64,000 nt of DNA, taken from Desmodus rotundus (Eukaryota; Chordata; Mammalia; Chiroptera; Phyllostomidae). A program made the position numbers and the translations under genes. Under the pieces are notes generated by a model. The model was not told the origin of the DNA. It did not search any database and saw nothing but the letters and a program-made list of their open reading frames with translations. The stretch covers positions 178,436,056 to 178,500,055 of the forward strand of contig NC_071389.1 of NCBI RefSeq assembly GCF_022682495.2, in the 5' to 3' direction. Position 1 is the first letter of the stretch, and every line of letters starts with the position of its first letter. Positions 50,960-63,034 of the stretch are shown here, piece after piece.

Positions 50960-53775
50960 TTTAGGGAACATGTTTTCTGGATTGGTCAGGAAATAAAGGA
51001 CAAGTGAGTGAATCCGTTACTGAGAAGCACAAGCAAAAAACGCTCAAGAGGAAAAGTTAAAAAATGCTGAACGAAAGTATCCAGGGCATAGATTATGTTT
51101 CTTTGGGGAAAATCTGGAAGTAATCACTGCGTGAAGCATGGTTTCAAAGCAGGAGGTTCATATTAAGTTTAATAAAATCAGAAATTTTTTAAAAATAATT
51201 TTTCTTTTTATTAAGAGAAATGCAATCGTTACCAATGTGAACGGTTTAAAATTTATTTATATAATGTTTGTTAAACTAAGATAAAATACACTGATGCATT
51301 TCACTGCCTCCTAGTGGTAGAGTAATTAGTATGATTTGTTTCAATGAAAGAACTTTTGATTTTAGTCATATATGTATTGAATTTTTTTAGAAAACAGTTA
51401 AATAAGTTGTTTCTCACAAATATAATGGTTTTGATTTCATGACTTTCTCCATCTTCTGCACTCTACAGGGTAATGAAATAGTGATAGTGTGTGTGTGTGT
51501 GTGTGTGTGTGTACATCCACCAGCTTACAAGTCAGCAGAAGTTAAAATTTGCATGACACAAGAACACTCATCCTTTCCTTCACTGAGCCTATTGTGGTAA
51601 CCTGGGTAGAGATAAAGTATTCTTTCCTTTGATTTCTTGTCTTAAATTTCAGACCCTGACACCTTTCTTGTAGTGCGATTCTATGAAACGTGTGCTTAGC
51701 TTGAATGCAGAAAAAGCAGAAGAGCAGTCAAACTAGAGAAACTTAAATTATGGGGAAAAGCAGAACCATCGTCCCAGAATCGGTTGCTGAGTGTCTGACC
51801 CAGAACAAAGATGGGAGGGAGTTCCTAACACCCTGGCTGGGAACAAACACAGGAACTAAAACCCTACCCTTGCAGCCCCCAGGACACAGATTTGTTTGTT
51901 TACTTTTACCTGTGCGACTCTGGGCACCTTGCACTTTAAATAAAGTGGATAGATGCTGTCACACTCAGCCATTTATCCACATGCTGCAAAAGTAGAGTGA
52001 GGGAATAATCACATGACTTACTTCCCTATTTTCTTTACTATATTTTTTCACATTTAGGTATGGAGTATAAATCACCACCAACCTGCACTTATCTTAGGAG
52101 AGGCCAGGATTTGAATGTTTTAAGCCATACAGCCTTCCTAAGTAATTAAAGTTCCCAACTCGAGTTATCTGAATTTCAATGAGACTGTGTGGGTATGACC
52201 GTCCCATAGTTTGTGTGGTCAGTCAGCACAGATTTTGAATGCAGCCATAGCAAGACTTCCCTTCTTAAAAGGAAGGACTACTTTTTATTTTCATACCTCT
52301 AATATGAACCCACATATTATTTCAGAGGCATAGAAAAAACTAATTAGTTTAAACCAAATGATAGCGATTAGTTATAATTATTATGATTCAAAGAAGTTTG
52401 TTTGTTGAATAAAACAATGGAAAAACTAAATTTTACTGTATATTGAATGAAGCCAGTTAGAATTATGATCACCTATTTTATCTCTAATTACCTAAAGTAT
52501 AAAACATGAACCTACTAAGTTTATTTAAATGACATCAAAAGGTGAGGATATTGAATACTTATATTTTACTTATGAGTTAGACCATTTTATTTTCACAGAA
52601 ATGGAGGTGTCTATAGCTTATTGGTTAATAATGACACTTTTATTTATTATTAGTTTTCCAAAAACTTTAATTCTATGCTATTAACATAATTTCTTAAGAC
52701 ATTTATGTCAGTTTTATAATAAGTGTTTTAGAGTAAAACTAGTAACCAGATAACTTGTTCAAAAATCCATTAAATGTTAAATTAAAAGTGTTCAGCTTAA
52801 ATTTGAAGTATTTCAATAATCCCCAAAGGTAACAGTGTGATAATTAGCTTGAGAAAATAGACTCATCTCTACTCTTTAACTGGAATTCTGCCAATCACAG
52901 AGACCCCAGCTCTCTATTAATTTTTTTGCATCATCAGAAAAACAGTAATACTTGAATCTGTCCTCGATCCACTCTGGAACAGAACAGAGTCACAGAGCAG
53001 GGAGTGACACCTTCAGAAAGAAATGAAGAAAGGACTCATATTAAAAGTAAATTGAGGATCGTCTAAAATAACAGAATTTGGAAATACAGAACTATGGTTA
53101 CTGTAAAGTGAGAAATGGATAACAGACCTGCCTCATATCAAAACTATTTCAGACAGAAAAATTCAACAAACATTCTCTCTCGTCACCCTTCTGAATAAAG
53201 CTTACATATTAAAAAGTAATAAATACATAAAGTTTAATAACCTTTAGATTCAAAACCCATGCAACTACCACCCATATCAAGAACTGGAAAACTTCCAGGA
53301 TCACCAAGATCTTCCTCATTTAAATTTCCGGTAACCATCCCCTTTCTCCTTCCGTATATCACCACCATCTTTACCTCTCAGGCTATCTTGAAGTCTAATT
53401 TAACTATAGTTGAGTTTCCCCTGGTTTTGAAATTTACACAACAAGAACAATGTAACATAAACTCTTTTGTACCTAGCTTGTTTTCTCCAATTCTTGTAAT
53501 AAGAGTCGTCCAAGGCCTGGCCTCCATCTCGGTGAGGACAGCTAGGCTAGATGTGAATTCCTGCAGCTGGTGAATAAGACACACTCACTGATGTAAATCA
53601 GCTGGGGCCCAACCTGCGTACTGGAGTGGGGTCAACTTTACTGAAAACCAAGGAAATTTTGAGGCATGGAACTTCTAGGGGAATGAATTTTGGGAAACTG
53701 TTGGCTCCTTTCAATAATTTTGTTTTTGTTTTGTTTCCTTTTTTTCTTAAGATAGGTCTTATGAGTGAGTCTACC
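50960..53775. other. AT-rich intergenic stretch between the two KLRD1 units
   Basis: No gene was recognised. It contains a GT microsatellite at 51487-51512. Confidence 0.45.
51487..51512. repeat. (GT)n microsatellite
   Basis: An uninterrupted GT run of 13 units. Confidence 0.95.
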
Positions 53776-53799
53776 ACTACGTCCAATAAACAGCAGCTT

Positions 53800-54240
53800 A
53801 AAAGAATAAACACATTATATCACACAGTTTCTGAGGGTGAAGGGTCCTTGAACAACTTAGCAGGATGGATGGCACTCAAGTTCTCTCAGGAGGTTGCGGT
53901 CAGGACGTCAGCTGGGGCTGTGTTATCTGAAGGACTGACTAGAGTGGGAAAGTTGACTTGCAAGGGGTTCATTACACAGCTGCTAGAAATAGAGTTTATT
54001 TCTTTGTCGGTTCTTCATAACAGTTCTTCAGTCTCATGTCACATGGTCCTTTCAACAAGATTGCTCATGATATGATAGCTGGCTTTCTCACGTCCAGTGA
54101 TCTGAAAGACAGAAAAGAGGAAAAAGCCACACTTTTATGAACTGGACTCCGAAGTGGCACGCTATCATCCCCACTGTGTTTCACTGGTCGCACAGATCAG
54201 CCCTGAGATAACGTGGGAGGGAATTTTACAAAGGTACATG
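53800..54240 (-). repeat. Ancient LTR-like (MaLR-type) repeat, antisense
   Basis: 'tatcacacagtttctgaggg', 'ctctcaggaggttgcggtc', 'gtcacatggtcctttcaac' and 'gatatgatagctggctttc' occur in the order seen at 29700 and 32100. Confidence 0.5.
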
Positions 54241-54444
54241 AACGTGCAAGTCGGGACACCTGTCTAACACTTACTTTACGGACTTTCAGCTTTACAATAA
54301 ACACAGGCTGATGATGTAAGATGCATCTCTTTTAGTATTGTGAAATTTATAAGTACGTTTACAACTGTCACTACTAACCTAAAAAAGGCTAAGGCAACAG
54401 ACAGAGCAGGGTTGGTGTCTATACAATCTCATTTACACACTTTG

Positions 54445-54660
54445 ACAGGGGTCAGCAAACTATGGCCTGTGGAGCAAATTGGCCCCGCCATTGTTTTTCT
54501 AATTAAATTCCCCTGTAGTACAGCTAAACCATCCATTTACATATTATTTATGTCTTCTTTTGCACTACAATAGCAGAGTTGAGCAGTTTCGACAGAGACT
54601 GCCTCACAAAGTTAAAAACATTTACTATCCAGTTCTGTAGAAAATGCTTTGTAACCCACG
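54445..54660. mobile_element. hAT-Charlie/MER5-like DNA transposon fragment
   Basis: 'ttgacaggggtcagcaaac', 'gcactacaatagcagagttgag' and 'cgacagagactgcctcacaaag' match the family plan. It is the homologue of the 32540 copy. Confidence 0.7.
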
Positions 54661-54799
54661 TGCTTAGATGTAAAGAGAAAAGATTCAAAAGCTCAAAATT
54701 ATGAAAATGTAAAACAGGGGTTAAATGTTCCAAATATTTTCAGTCTTATTTAATTTAAAAAATATATAAGGCTTCAATGAGCATACTCATATAATGCTT

Positions 54800-55065
54800 T
54801 TTTGTGCCTTTTTAAACATTTATTGTTATTCTTTCACAGTTGTCCCACTTTTTTCCCCTTTGCTCTCCTCTGCCCAGCCCACGCTCCACGGGGCGCCTGC
54901 GCCCACAGTCAACCCCCGCACCATTGTCCATATCCTTGGGTCACTCATACATGTTCCTGGACTAGCCCCTTCCCCTTCTTTCCACCATTCCCCCCTCTAC
55001 CCCCTCCTGTCTGGTTACTGTCAGTCCATGTTTCTATGTCTCTGGTTCTATTTTGTTTCGGGAAC
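54800..55065 (-). mobile_element. L1 3'UTR fragment, antisense, only in unit 2
   Basis: 'attgttattctttcacagttgtcc' and a C-rich tract, then 'ctggttactgtcagtccatg' and 'tatgtctctggttctattttg'. It matches the 18895 element and has no counterpart at the homologous site in unit 1 (about 32890). Confidence 0.7.
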
Positions 55066-55614
55066 AAACATCGGGGCGTTTGTTCCTGGGTATTTTTTGG
55101 TCTATTTGAGTTCCCTTTCTCCTGCTGTATCAGACTCTTTGTCCTTATTAAAAGCATTATTTTCAAGCTATACATTATTTTCAAACTATATATTATTGGA
55201 AATGCCCCCATGTTCTTCTTATTTACACAAAGATGTAATTTTTCTGTGGATAAAACTGCTGACATTTGTTCTAATATTTATTTGATGAAATTGGGTTTCG
55301 GGAGCGATTAGTCAGAAGTTGCCTGCAGAGGCCGGTCCTCATAAAGGAGACAGGATGTCTGACCAATTTTTTCCACTCTAAGTTGTCAATAAACAAATTG
55401 GTTCTAGGTTCCACTCAAGACTTTTGAACTTTTAAAAAACTTGCCATAAATAATGAGTTAGTTATTTAGTTCACTGTCCTCACCATGATATACAGAAGCA
55501 AAAATGACACTCAAGCATTTCTGGAGACGAGCAAAAAACTTTATCTACCCAACTATAAAATAACTCTATCAGGTAAAGTTAGATGTCACTAGTGGAGTAC
55601 CTAAGAATGAATGT

Positions 55615-56410
55615 GTTGGGGAACGATAAAGCCACAACGAGCTACCACCTCACACCTGTCAGAATGGCTATCATCAATAAATCAACAAACGAGCCTTGGT
55701 CAGGATGTGGTGAATAGTGAGTCTCCTTGCACTACTGGTGGGAATGCAGATTGGTGCAGCCACTGTGGAAAACAGTGTGGAGTTTCCTCAAAAAGTTAAA
55801 AAATGAAACTGTCTAATGACCCAGCAATTCCACTTCTGGGTGTATATCTGAAAAAACCCAAAACACTAATTCAAAACAATATAAGCACCCCTGTGTTGAC
55901 TGCGGCATTATTTACAGTTGCCACGACATGGAAGCAGCCCAAGTGTCCATCAAGAGACTATAAAAACTGTGGGGTACAATGGAATGTTAGTTGGCCATAA
56001 AAAAGAATAAAATATCACCATTTGGACAAATACATAAAAGGTATTATGCTAATTGAAAAGGTCAGTCAGAGAAAAACAAATGCCGTAAGATTTCACTTGT
56101 ATACAGAATCTAAAGAAACAAACACAGACACAGAGGACTGAGTGATGGCTGCCAGTGGGGAGAGCGGTTGGGGAACTGACAAAAAAGCTGAGGTGATTAT
56201 GGGTCGGTAGTCACAAAACTGTCGGAAGGATGTAAAGTACAGCCCAAGGCACGTAGCCAATAAAATCGTAAAACTATACGTAGTACGGAGAAGATACTAG
56301 AATTGTAAGGAGGAACACTTATAAAATATATAAGTGTCTAACCACTCTGCTGTACACCTGGAACTAACACAAAATAATACTGAATGGAAACTGTAATTGA
56401 AAAATAACAT
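55615..56410 (+). mobile_element. L1 ORF2 C-terminus and 3' end, sense, 5'-truncated
   Basis: 'gctaccacctcacacctgtc' starts the ORF2 end. The frame at 55803-56000 reads LSNDPAIPLLGVYLKKP and ATTWKQPKCPS. The 3'UTR runs to about 56410 with 'accactctgctgtacacctgg' and an A-rich end. Stops and frameshifts are present. Confidence 0.8.
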
Positions 56411-56549
56411 TTTTTAAATGAAGAAAAATATGTTGGGATAACTCAAATAAGATTCCTTGCCCGGGCACACATGAAGCAAATTCCTGCTTATCAGAAATCA
56501 AAGGAGCATGTAAATTCAAGGACTATAAAATAGCAGCAAAAGCGTTTGG

Positions 56550-57270
56550 GGGGTTTGTTGGTATGGGAGGCAGAGCTCTATGTTGGTGCCCAGATCTCCA
56601 TGCCCTGGTGGACTCCTGTGTGATTCCCCTTCAGCTTCAGTGAGGCTTGCGGACACGGGCATGCCTCTTTTTGTCGAGCTTTGCTTTACTGCACTTTGCA
56701 AGTGTAGCGTTTTTTATAAATAGAAGGCAAGACCCTGTACCAGCAAAAAGATTAAGTCTTGTTTTTCTGCAATACTTGCTGCTTTATTGAGGTGGTCTGG
56801 GACCAGATGGGCAATTTCTCCTACGTATGCCTATATGATGGAATGTTACTCTGCGATTAGAATACATTAAATTATAAAGATGAAGCTATTTTTCAGATGT
56901 AACTAAGGTTCCACATTAGCCAATTTTTCATTAATCAAAACGATATTATTATGGATGAACTTGACTTAATCAGGTGAATAGTTAAAGGAGACTATACAAG
57001 TCAGACAGAGAGAGGGGTCAGAGATGCTCTTCTTCTGACCTTGAAGAAGCAAGCGGCCACGGTTGTGACTGCCAGTGGAGCGGGGTGGTCTGGGAAGTCC
57101 CACAGCCACGAGGAACTAAACGATGCCATGGCCCGAATGAGCGTGGAAGAGAAATCTGAGTCTCAGATTAGAAGGCAGCCTCAGTTGGAGGCTGTGAAAC
57201 CACAGACAAGGAAACAACTAGTCATGCTCAGTTCCTGATCCCAAGGTAGTACGAGATAATAAACGTGCGT
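56550..57270 (+). repeat. Ancient LTR-like (MaLR-type) repeat, sense
   Basis: 'gcccagatctccatgccctgg' at the 5' part and 'gtcagagatgctcttcttctgac' to 'gagataataaacgtg' at the 3' part. It is homologous to the HAL1-split LTR of unit 1. Confidence 0.5.
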
Positions 57271-59918
57271 AGTTTCGAGTTCCTAGACTTCTCATAACTT
57301 GTCATGAGCCCCCACGTAGCGTGTATTATATACATTCAGGGTTACAGGATAAAATTGAGGAAGTACACACCGGTTATTGCCATATTATTTTGTGTGTTTC
57401 TTGGACATTTCTGAAAGGTAGCAGCTAGGAACGAGTGGACCGAGGGGCAATAAAGGCAGGGCCCTCGCCATTACAATCTAACAAAGAACTTACTATAGGA
57501 GCTGGAAGCAAAAGGAAGACATGTCTCACCAAATAACGCAGCAGTCCTGAGCTCGGTATGGTGAGATCGCCCAGCATCTCCAGCACCACAAGCAAGAACT
57601 GCACAGAAGAGGGGGGCCTATGCTGGGAAAGGGAGCCTCTGTAACAAGTTCTCTAAGACAAAGAGCTTTTACTAACTGAGACAGAAAGCCTTTGTCGCTG
57701 TACATTATTCCCAAGATTTAGAAGGGGGAGAAGGACGGCTACCTCCAGAAGCTAAGGTATGTAACCCTGCACTCCAATAGTCAGCGTACTTAGATTAGCT
57801 AAGTACCCACGTGCAGCCTCGGCTCAAATGTGTCCAACAAACTTACTAACAACTTTACTTCCTCTAAACGTGGGGCATTCAGACCAGCTGGGGGCCTGTC
57901 TGCAGCTTTGTGCTGATGTGTTTCATGCCTAAACTTGCTATCTCATTTCCTCTATACGTGTTTGTCTCTCACTTGAATTATTCTCTTGCAGTGAGACAAG
58001 AACCAAGCCCCGGGAGGGCGCCTCCTGACCCGGGCCTTGTTCTCACCAGTAACCTCTCCCCACCCTCGCCCTTGTAGTTTACCTCTAACACTGAGATACT
58101 CACTCAACTAAATCCTTCCACATGTGCTGGCCTATTTCAAACAACAACAAGAAATAGAAAATAAAGGAAGAAAAATCGTGTCTTTCCCCAGGGAATATAT
58201 CAAAAATCTCATGTCGGAAGTATAAAAAAATAAAGTCACATGGTAGAAGACATTTATATAAAAAAAGCCTTTCCTACCCCAAGACTGCAAAGACGCTTTC
58301 AGGATGAACAAGAGCGAAAGGCAGGTAAGCGTGAGAGGAAGATATTAGAAGTGAAACGGGTCGGAGGGACACGGTCTGAGTATGACCAATATGACAAGGC
58401 CGTGCTGTCCCACTGAGTGGGTGACTAGTATCCTCCATTCAAGCCAGAACTTTCCGTCACAGTACTCTGAAATTATATGGGAGCTGGAAAACCTCGGAGC
58501 TGTAATTGGGAGACAACAGGAATTCTCTTCTCTCAGGGGAGACAAATGTTGACGCAGGTTACTCTCTGAAATTAGACATCACTCACCGTATTCAGCACCT
58601 TCTGTTTCTTCATTGCTCCTACGTAATTTGAAAGTTCATGAGTTCTCAGAAAAAAAGGCAGGTTGGGCTCTGCACACCTTGTGGGTAAGGATGTGAGGAG
58701 TAACAATTGAACCTACACTGGGTCTGGCTAAAGGAAAACATTTAGTTTATGCATGTCATGACTGACATCTATCCTGGACAGAAATTTGGAAAAGGAACAT
58801 CCTTGGCTCATTACAGAGAAAACCACTCTGAGCAGGAAAACAATCAAATGGAAGAAACAAAAATTCCAGAGGAAATTGCCTTATGGGAGGAGACCAGCGA
58901 CATGGGACGGTTGGAACAGAAAACTATTCATTTTAATTATAAGCTACTCTATACTGTTTTTCATTGAATTGTAAATGTGTTATTTTGAAATCACATTGAC
59001 AACAAAGCCAAAACATATGAAATACCCAGGAAGTACATGTTATCTTAGTTCAACAGTTGAAAGATGTTATATTTTTTTCATAATATAAGTGCATTTTTCC
59101 TATTTCAATCTTTATATAAAAGAAAGTAAAGAGTTCAGTTTGCAGTCCTATTATATTTACATTTTGAGAAATAAAAAATAAAAGGTAATTTTCTCTTCCT
59201 GGCTCCTTATATAATAAAAATCAAATTGAGTTCTTAATTTTTATCATTGAACTGAAATATAAAACTAGTAAATAAATAGGTATGTCAATATAAAACGTTA
59301 AAGGTATCTATACAATGATTTACCAAAAAGAGGAAATTGGCTTTTGAAATCTGTGAGACTGTACAAGTCCCATCCAGGTCTGAGGAATTGGACCTCACTG
59401 TGTCCCCAGCCCTTCTACGATGTGCTCAGAGAGCCCTCCATAAAATGGGTTGCTTCCTCTTCCACACACACACAAAAAGGATTGTTCACTTTATACTTAA
59501 CTTTTAGGAAAAGGTTCTTGGGATTGATTAGAGATTAAGATCTTCAATGCACATGTGACTCATTTACTGGTTGATAAGCATAAGGCCAAAAAATAAAGAA
59601 AGAAAGAAATAGGTACAGTAAATTTATGTGATCAGGGCTTGGAGTCCCTTTATCCTTGTAAACTCTGAAAGCAATCAAAGATCTAAAATTGTCCCACAGA
59701 ACTGAGGAGCGTCAGGAATAGATGCACAAATGTGTTCCCCTTGAAGCTGGAGGAGACACATGAGGAAGCTCTCAGGTGGCATTTCCAGCTCTACATTACA
59801 GCACATATCCAGAAAGAGCTAACTTCCAGAAAAGTGAGACGAAGTTGGGAATTCTCAATTTAGTACTGCAAACAAAGGTCCGACATGATGTTGATAGATA
59901 TTATTCGATGTAAATTAT

Positions 59919-59924
59919 TTTATT
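59919..59924 (-). terminator. Candidate polyadenylation signal, KLRD1 copy 2
   Basis: AATAAA on the coding strand at the position homologous to 40290-40295 in copy 1. In unit 2 the mariner with its SINE now lies between the stop codon and this signal, so the 3'UTR would be about 800 nt longer. Confidence 0.35.
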
Positions 59925-60097
59925 TAAATTTTGGCAAAGAAAATTGATCAGAATGTACACATGAAAATATCTTATACTCAATATTGATCATGTGCATTAT
60001 ATCAAAATATTCATAAAATTATTTATCTTGCTGCTTTATCATTTTAGGTGTACATGAACAAATTTCATCAATTTTAAAACATGTTTTCAAATATGAG

Positions 60098-60889
60098 CAG
60101 GGACCCTCAAAAAATCTGAATTATCTTCTGGATGGTGGACCCATGGTAGTACAGGCTTCCCCACTAGGTGAGTGTACTAGGAACCCATCTGTATGAGTGT
60201 GCCAGCTGGCATTGTTGTGAGAGGCTGAGTTTGGCTTCAGTGAACTTTATTTGAAGACTCTTTCAAAGCATTTGCCCCTTTCATGATGTGTAATTTACAA
60301 ACATACCTGCCAACACCGGGCTGAATGTTCAGCAGTCTTTGACCAAAAACGGTTTGGCCCCTTGCCCCACCCTCCCCATTCACCCTGTCTCTCCGGAGCA
60401 TGGCTTTTCTTGCTTGTTTGTTTCCCTGGACGAACGAAGTCCTCAAAGAGACACGTTTTGCCAATGTAGAAAAGGTGAAACAAAAAATGGCAGAAGCGCT
60501 GAAAGGCATCAAAATCGATGAGTTCAAAAAAACTGTTTTGAGCACTGGCTGGTGTAGCTCAGTGGATTGAGCCCGGGCTGTGAACCAAAGGGTCTTTGGT
60601 TTGATTCCCAATGAGGGCACATGGCCTGGGTTGCGGGCCAGGTCCCCAGTGTGGGGCGTGCGAGAGGCAACCACACATTGATGTTTCTCTCCTTTTCTTT
60701 CCCCTTCCCTTCCCCTCTCTCTAAAAATAAATAAAATCTTTTTAAAAAACTGTTTTGAGCAGTGGAAAAAATGTCTGAATAAGTGTATTACATCAAATGA
60801 AGAGACTTTGAAGATGACTGAAGTTTAAACATGGAAGAGTAAATACACAATTTTTTATAAATAAATTCCAGTTTTGGGGGGTCCCCCTA
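60098..60889 (+). mobile_element. Mariner element with transposase relic, interrupted by a Ves SINE
   Basis: The ends are 'cagggaccctcaaaaaat' and, reversed, 'agggggaccccccaaaact'. The + strand encodes the C-terminal part of a mariner transposase (ETRFANVEKVKQKMAEALKG, IKIDEF and, after the SINE, CFEQWKKCLNKCIT). It lies about 130 nt past the KLRD1 copy 2 stop, inside its 3' flank, and is absent from the homologous site in unit 1 (about 40470). It inserted after the duplication or was lost precisely in unit 1. Confidence 0.85.
60545..60743 (+). mobile_element. Ves SINE nested in the mariner, with an 18-bp target-site duplication
   Basis: 'ggctggtgtagctcagtgg' (a well-kept tRNA A box), 'gtttgattcccaatgagggc', 'gcctgggttgcgggcc' and 'gaggcaaccacacattgatg', then a pyrimidine tract and A-rich tail. 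The flanks are identical: aaaaaactgttttgagca at 60527-60544 and 60744-60761. The SINE interrupts the transposase frame. The low divergence suggests it is one of the youngest insertions in the window. Confidence 0.93.
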
Positions 60890-61021
60890 AAATATATAAG
60901 ATATAACATGAAATATTTTACAAATCCCAGGAGTAGTTGATTAGTAATAATGTAAGAGGCAAACTTACCATTCTTGGTAATACTGGACCTTCACTGCCCA
61001 CCCTTCTGCCCTGAGCAACAG

Positions 61022-63034
61022 CTAAATAAGCCGATGTTTACAGATGTAAGGATTTTGTTCTTTGCAGGATTCATCCAAAACATTGTTATTTGTGCCATAC
61101 ATTATGCAATTCTTTGTGTTTACAATGTGAAATGGTGAAAATCTGCAAAGAAAAATGAAATGTTAACCTATAAGAAAAGAAAATGAAAATGTTCAGGGAT
61201 TTTTTTTAAAGATGGAACTTTAAACAACATATTTACTAAAGGAAGTGTTCAGCCAACACCACCTCCAGGACCCACCACTGAACCCCTGGGAGGTAGGTCC
61301 CATACTTTGGAAAACACTAGTTTTGTTACAGTGTGACAAATAAGTATGAGATATTAACATCCTGAGTCATTGTATTTTTTTAATTCAATTGCCACGGTTT
61401 TCACAATTTCAAGTACAATATTCCTAAAACTCAATTACCAATAATCAATATCACTGAGACCAGAGATGTTTTTGTTCTTGCCATTGCCATTAATAGTTCT
61501 AATATTATGACTGATTTTGCTTCTGTTTTGTTTAAAAATGTTCTTGTTCATTTAGTCTAGGAAAACAAATCAGAGCATAAAATGTGTCATTGTATGATGC
61601 TGCGAATACCATGGTTATGAATGGGAATGAGATTCTAAGATTACAAATATGCAAAAAACAAGCCCAGACTCTATGAAACATCAGAGGATGCTGAGAACAT
61701 CGGGTCTCACTAGAATAAAGAGGCGAAGGGCTCTCCTGTTTTCTCTAGACATCTTCTGTGTGTGAGAGAGGCTTTTTATCTCTTACGTCATCGCTAATCA
61801 TCTGCTCACACAAGTGGTGGTGCCACGGCAAAAAGAAAAAGTCGAGGCCTCTTTGATGGCAACAGATACGGTTAACTTCACGTCACTTGAGCATGTACTG
61901 GTAATGCTAAAGTTGTTATTTTCTTGTATAGTTTCTCTTTTCTGTGTTCTCAAGCTCTAGGCTGTGGTTTTGGCATTTATATTGTCCTGTGAGATCTAAG
62001 GATAAACTCATAAAGAACAGACAAGCCTGGACTGCCAGGAACTTACAGATCTGGGGAAAGAGCAGAGCCATCTTCCCACAACCAGACACGACGTTTTTCA
62101 CTGTAAGAGAGTCCAATCCAGTAAAACGTTTTACTGAACTTTAAAAAATCCTGCGTGGAAATAGAGACAAGCACATTAGTCGAGTTTGGATCTACTCTGG
62201 AAACAATGTCCCTTTGAGAAAGTCAGTGTCCAGCACCACATTCAGACTCTAAGTCACTCAAACTTAAGCACTTTGAGTGGCTGGTTCAGGAGGTGCAGTC
62301 ACATGTCTGACGCGGCCCACTCTCACCTACAGGACCCATTCCGTCGTGGAGGAAAAAGCCACAGTCTCACTTCTTAAATGAATGAAAAACATCATAAATG
62401 GGTTAGATTTTCACGGAACATTTCTTTCCCGGGACATCAACAATCAAATTTGATTCTAAATTACCAGTATGAGGAATAATTTCTTGGATATTACCTATTC
62501 TACCTATATTCAGCACAGGCTCCTCATCCATCTTATATCCCGGAATGATGACAAAAGCTATATAATTGCAAAAATGTATATTTAATTAAAGAACTAGAAA
62601 TTACAAACTTGCTTAATTGGTTCTTTGAACAAAAATAAAGACCTATTATTTCTCCTTTGATCTCTTTCTAAAATTCCTCTTGTACTTTATCTGGCACCTA
62701 TCTTGATTTTTATTCCTATGTTATAATGATTGTTTTAAGGTATAAAAAATTAGTAAGTCATTATTAGTTCAAATACAACCATTCATTTACTATCTGAAAA
62801 AGATTTAAATCAAAGTAGACCAGTTAGATGGCATGTTATTCTAGGCCAAAGAAACTATAAGAAACCTGAATTAAATACATGCCAGTTCAGTTCTGTTTCT
62901 CAGCTGAAGTAGACTGGAATTCTGAGAAGCACAGAAATCCCTGCTTTCTGCCCAAGTTTTTCTTTCATTGGAAATGAAGTAACAGTTGCATCGGAATCCA
63001 ATCCACTTTTCTTGGCAAGAATAACAGCCACAGC
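61022..63034 (-). CDS. KLRD1: KLRD1-like (CD94) copy 2, exons 4-6; 5' exons outside the window
   Basis: Three minus-strand exons have the same lengths and phases as copy 1: 62883-63034 (152 nt), 62047-62150 (104 nt) and 61022-61142 (121 nt with TAG). They encode a full lectin domain with no stop: CQEKWIGFRCNCYF, KTFYWIGLSYSE, WLWEDGSALS, NTKNCIMYG and NPYICKHRLI. By human numbering, Cys59, which links CD94 to NKG2 chains, is Tyr. A new Cys is at position 56; Cys58, 61, 70, 72, 89, 152, 166 and 174 are kept. Asn132 glycosylation is lost (Asp), and a new site appears at Asn101. The exon 4 donor is GC, as in copy 1. Protein divergence from copy 1 is substantial, so this is not a recent duplicate. 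Membrane and stalk exons should lie near 64.5 kb and beyond; their integrity is unknown. Confidence 0.9.

Noticed and set aside
53626..54075. 149-codon open frame on the + strand
   Set aside because: Its second half falls in the LTR-like repeat copy, with no protein-family signature and no splice context.
54794..55311. Two overlapping frames of 163 and 169 codons
   Set aside because: They cover the C-rich antisense L1 3'UTR; the proline/serine-rich translation is typical of that repeat read in the wrong direction.
60545..60620. tRNA gene suggested by good A and B box motifs
   Set aside because: The motifs belong to the Ves SINE head; the body, pyrimidine tract, A-tail and target-site duplication show a retroposon, not a tRNA gene.
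60237..60674. 145-codon minus-strand frame
   Set aside because: It is antisense to the mariner transposase relic and runs into the nested SINE; it is not a gene.
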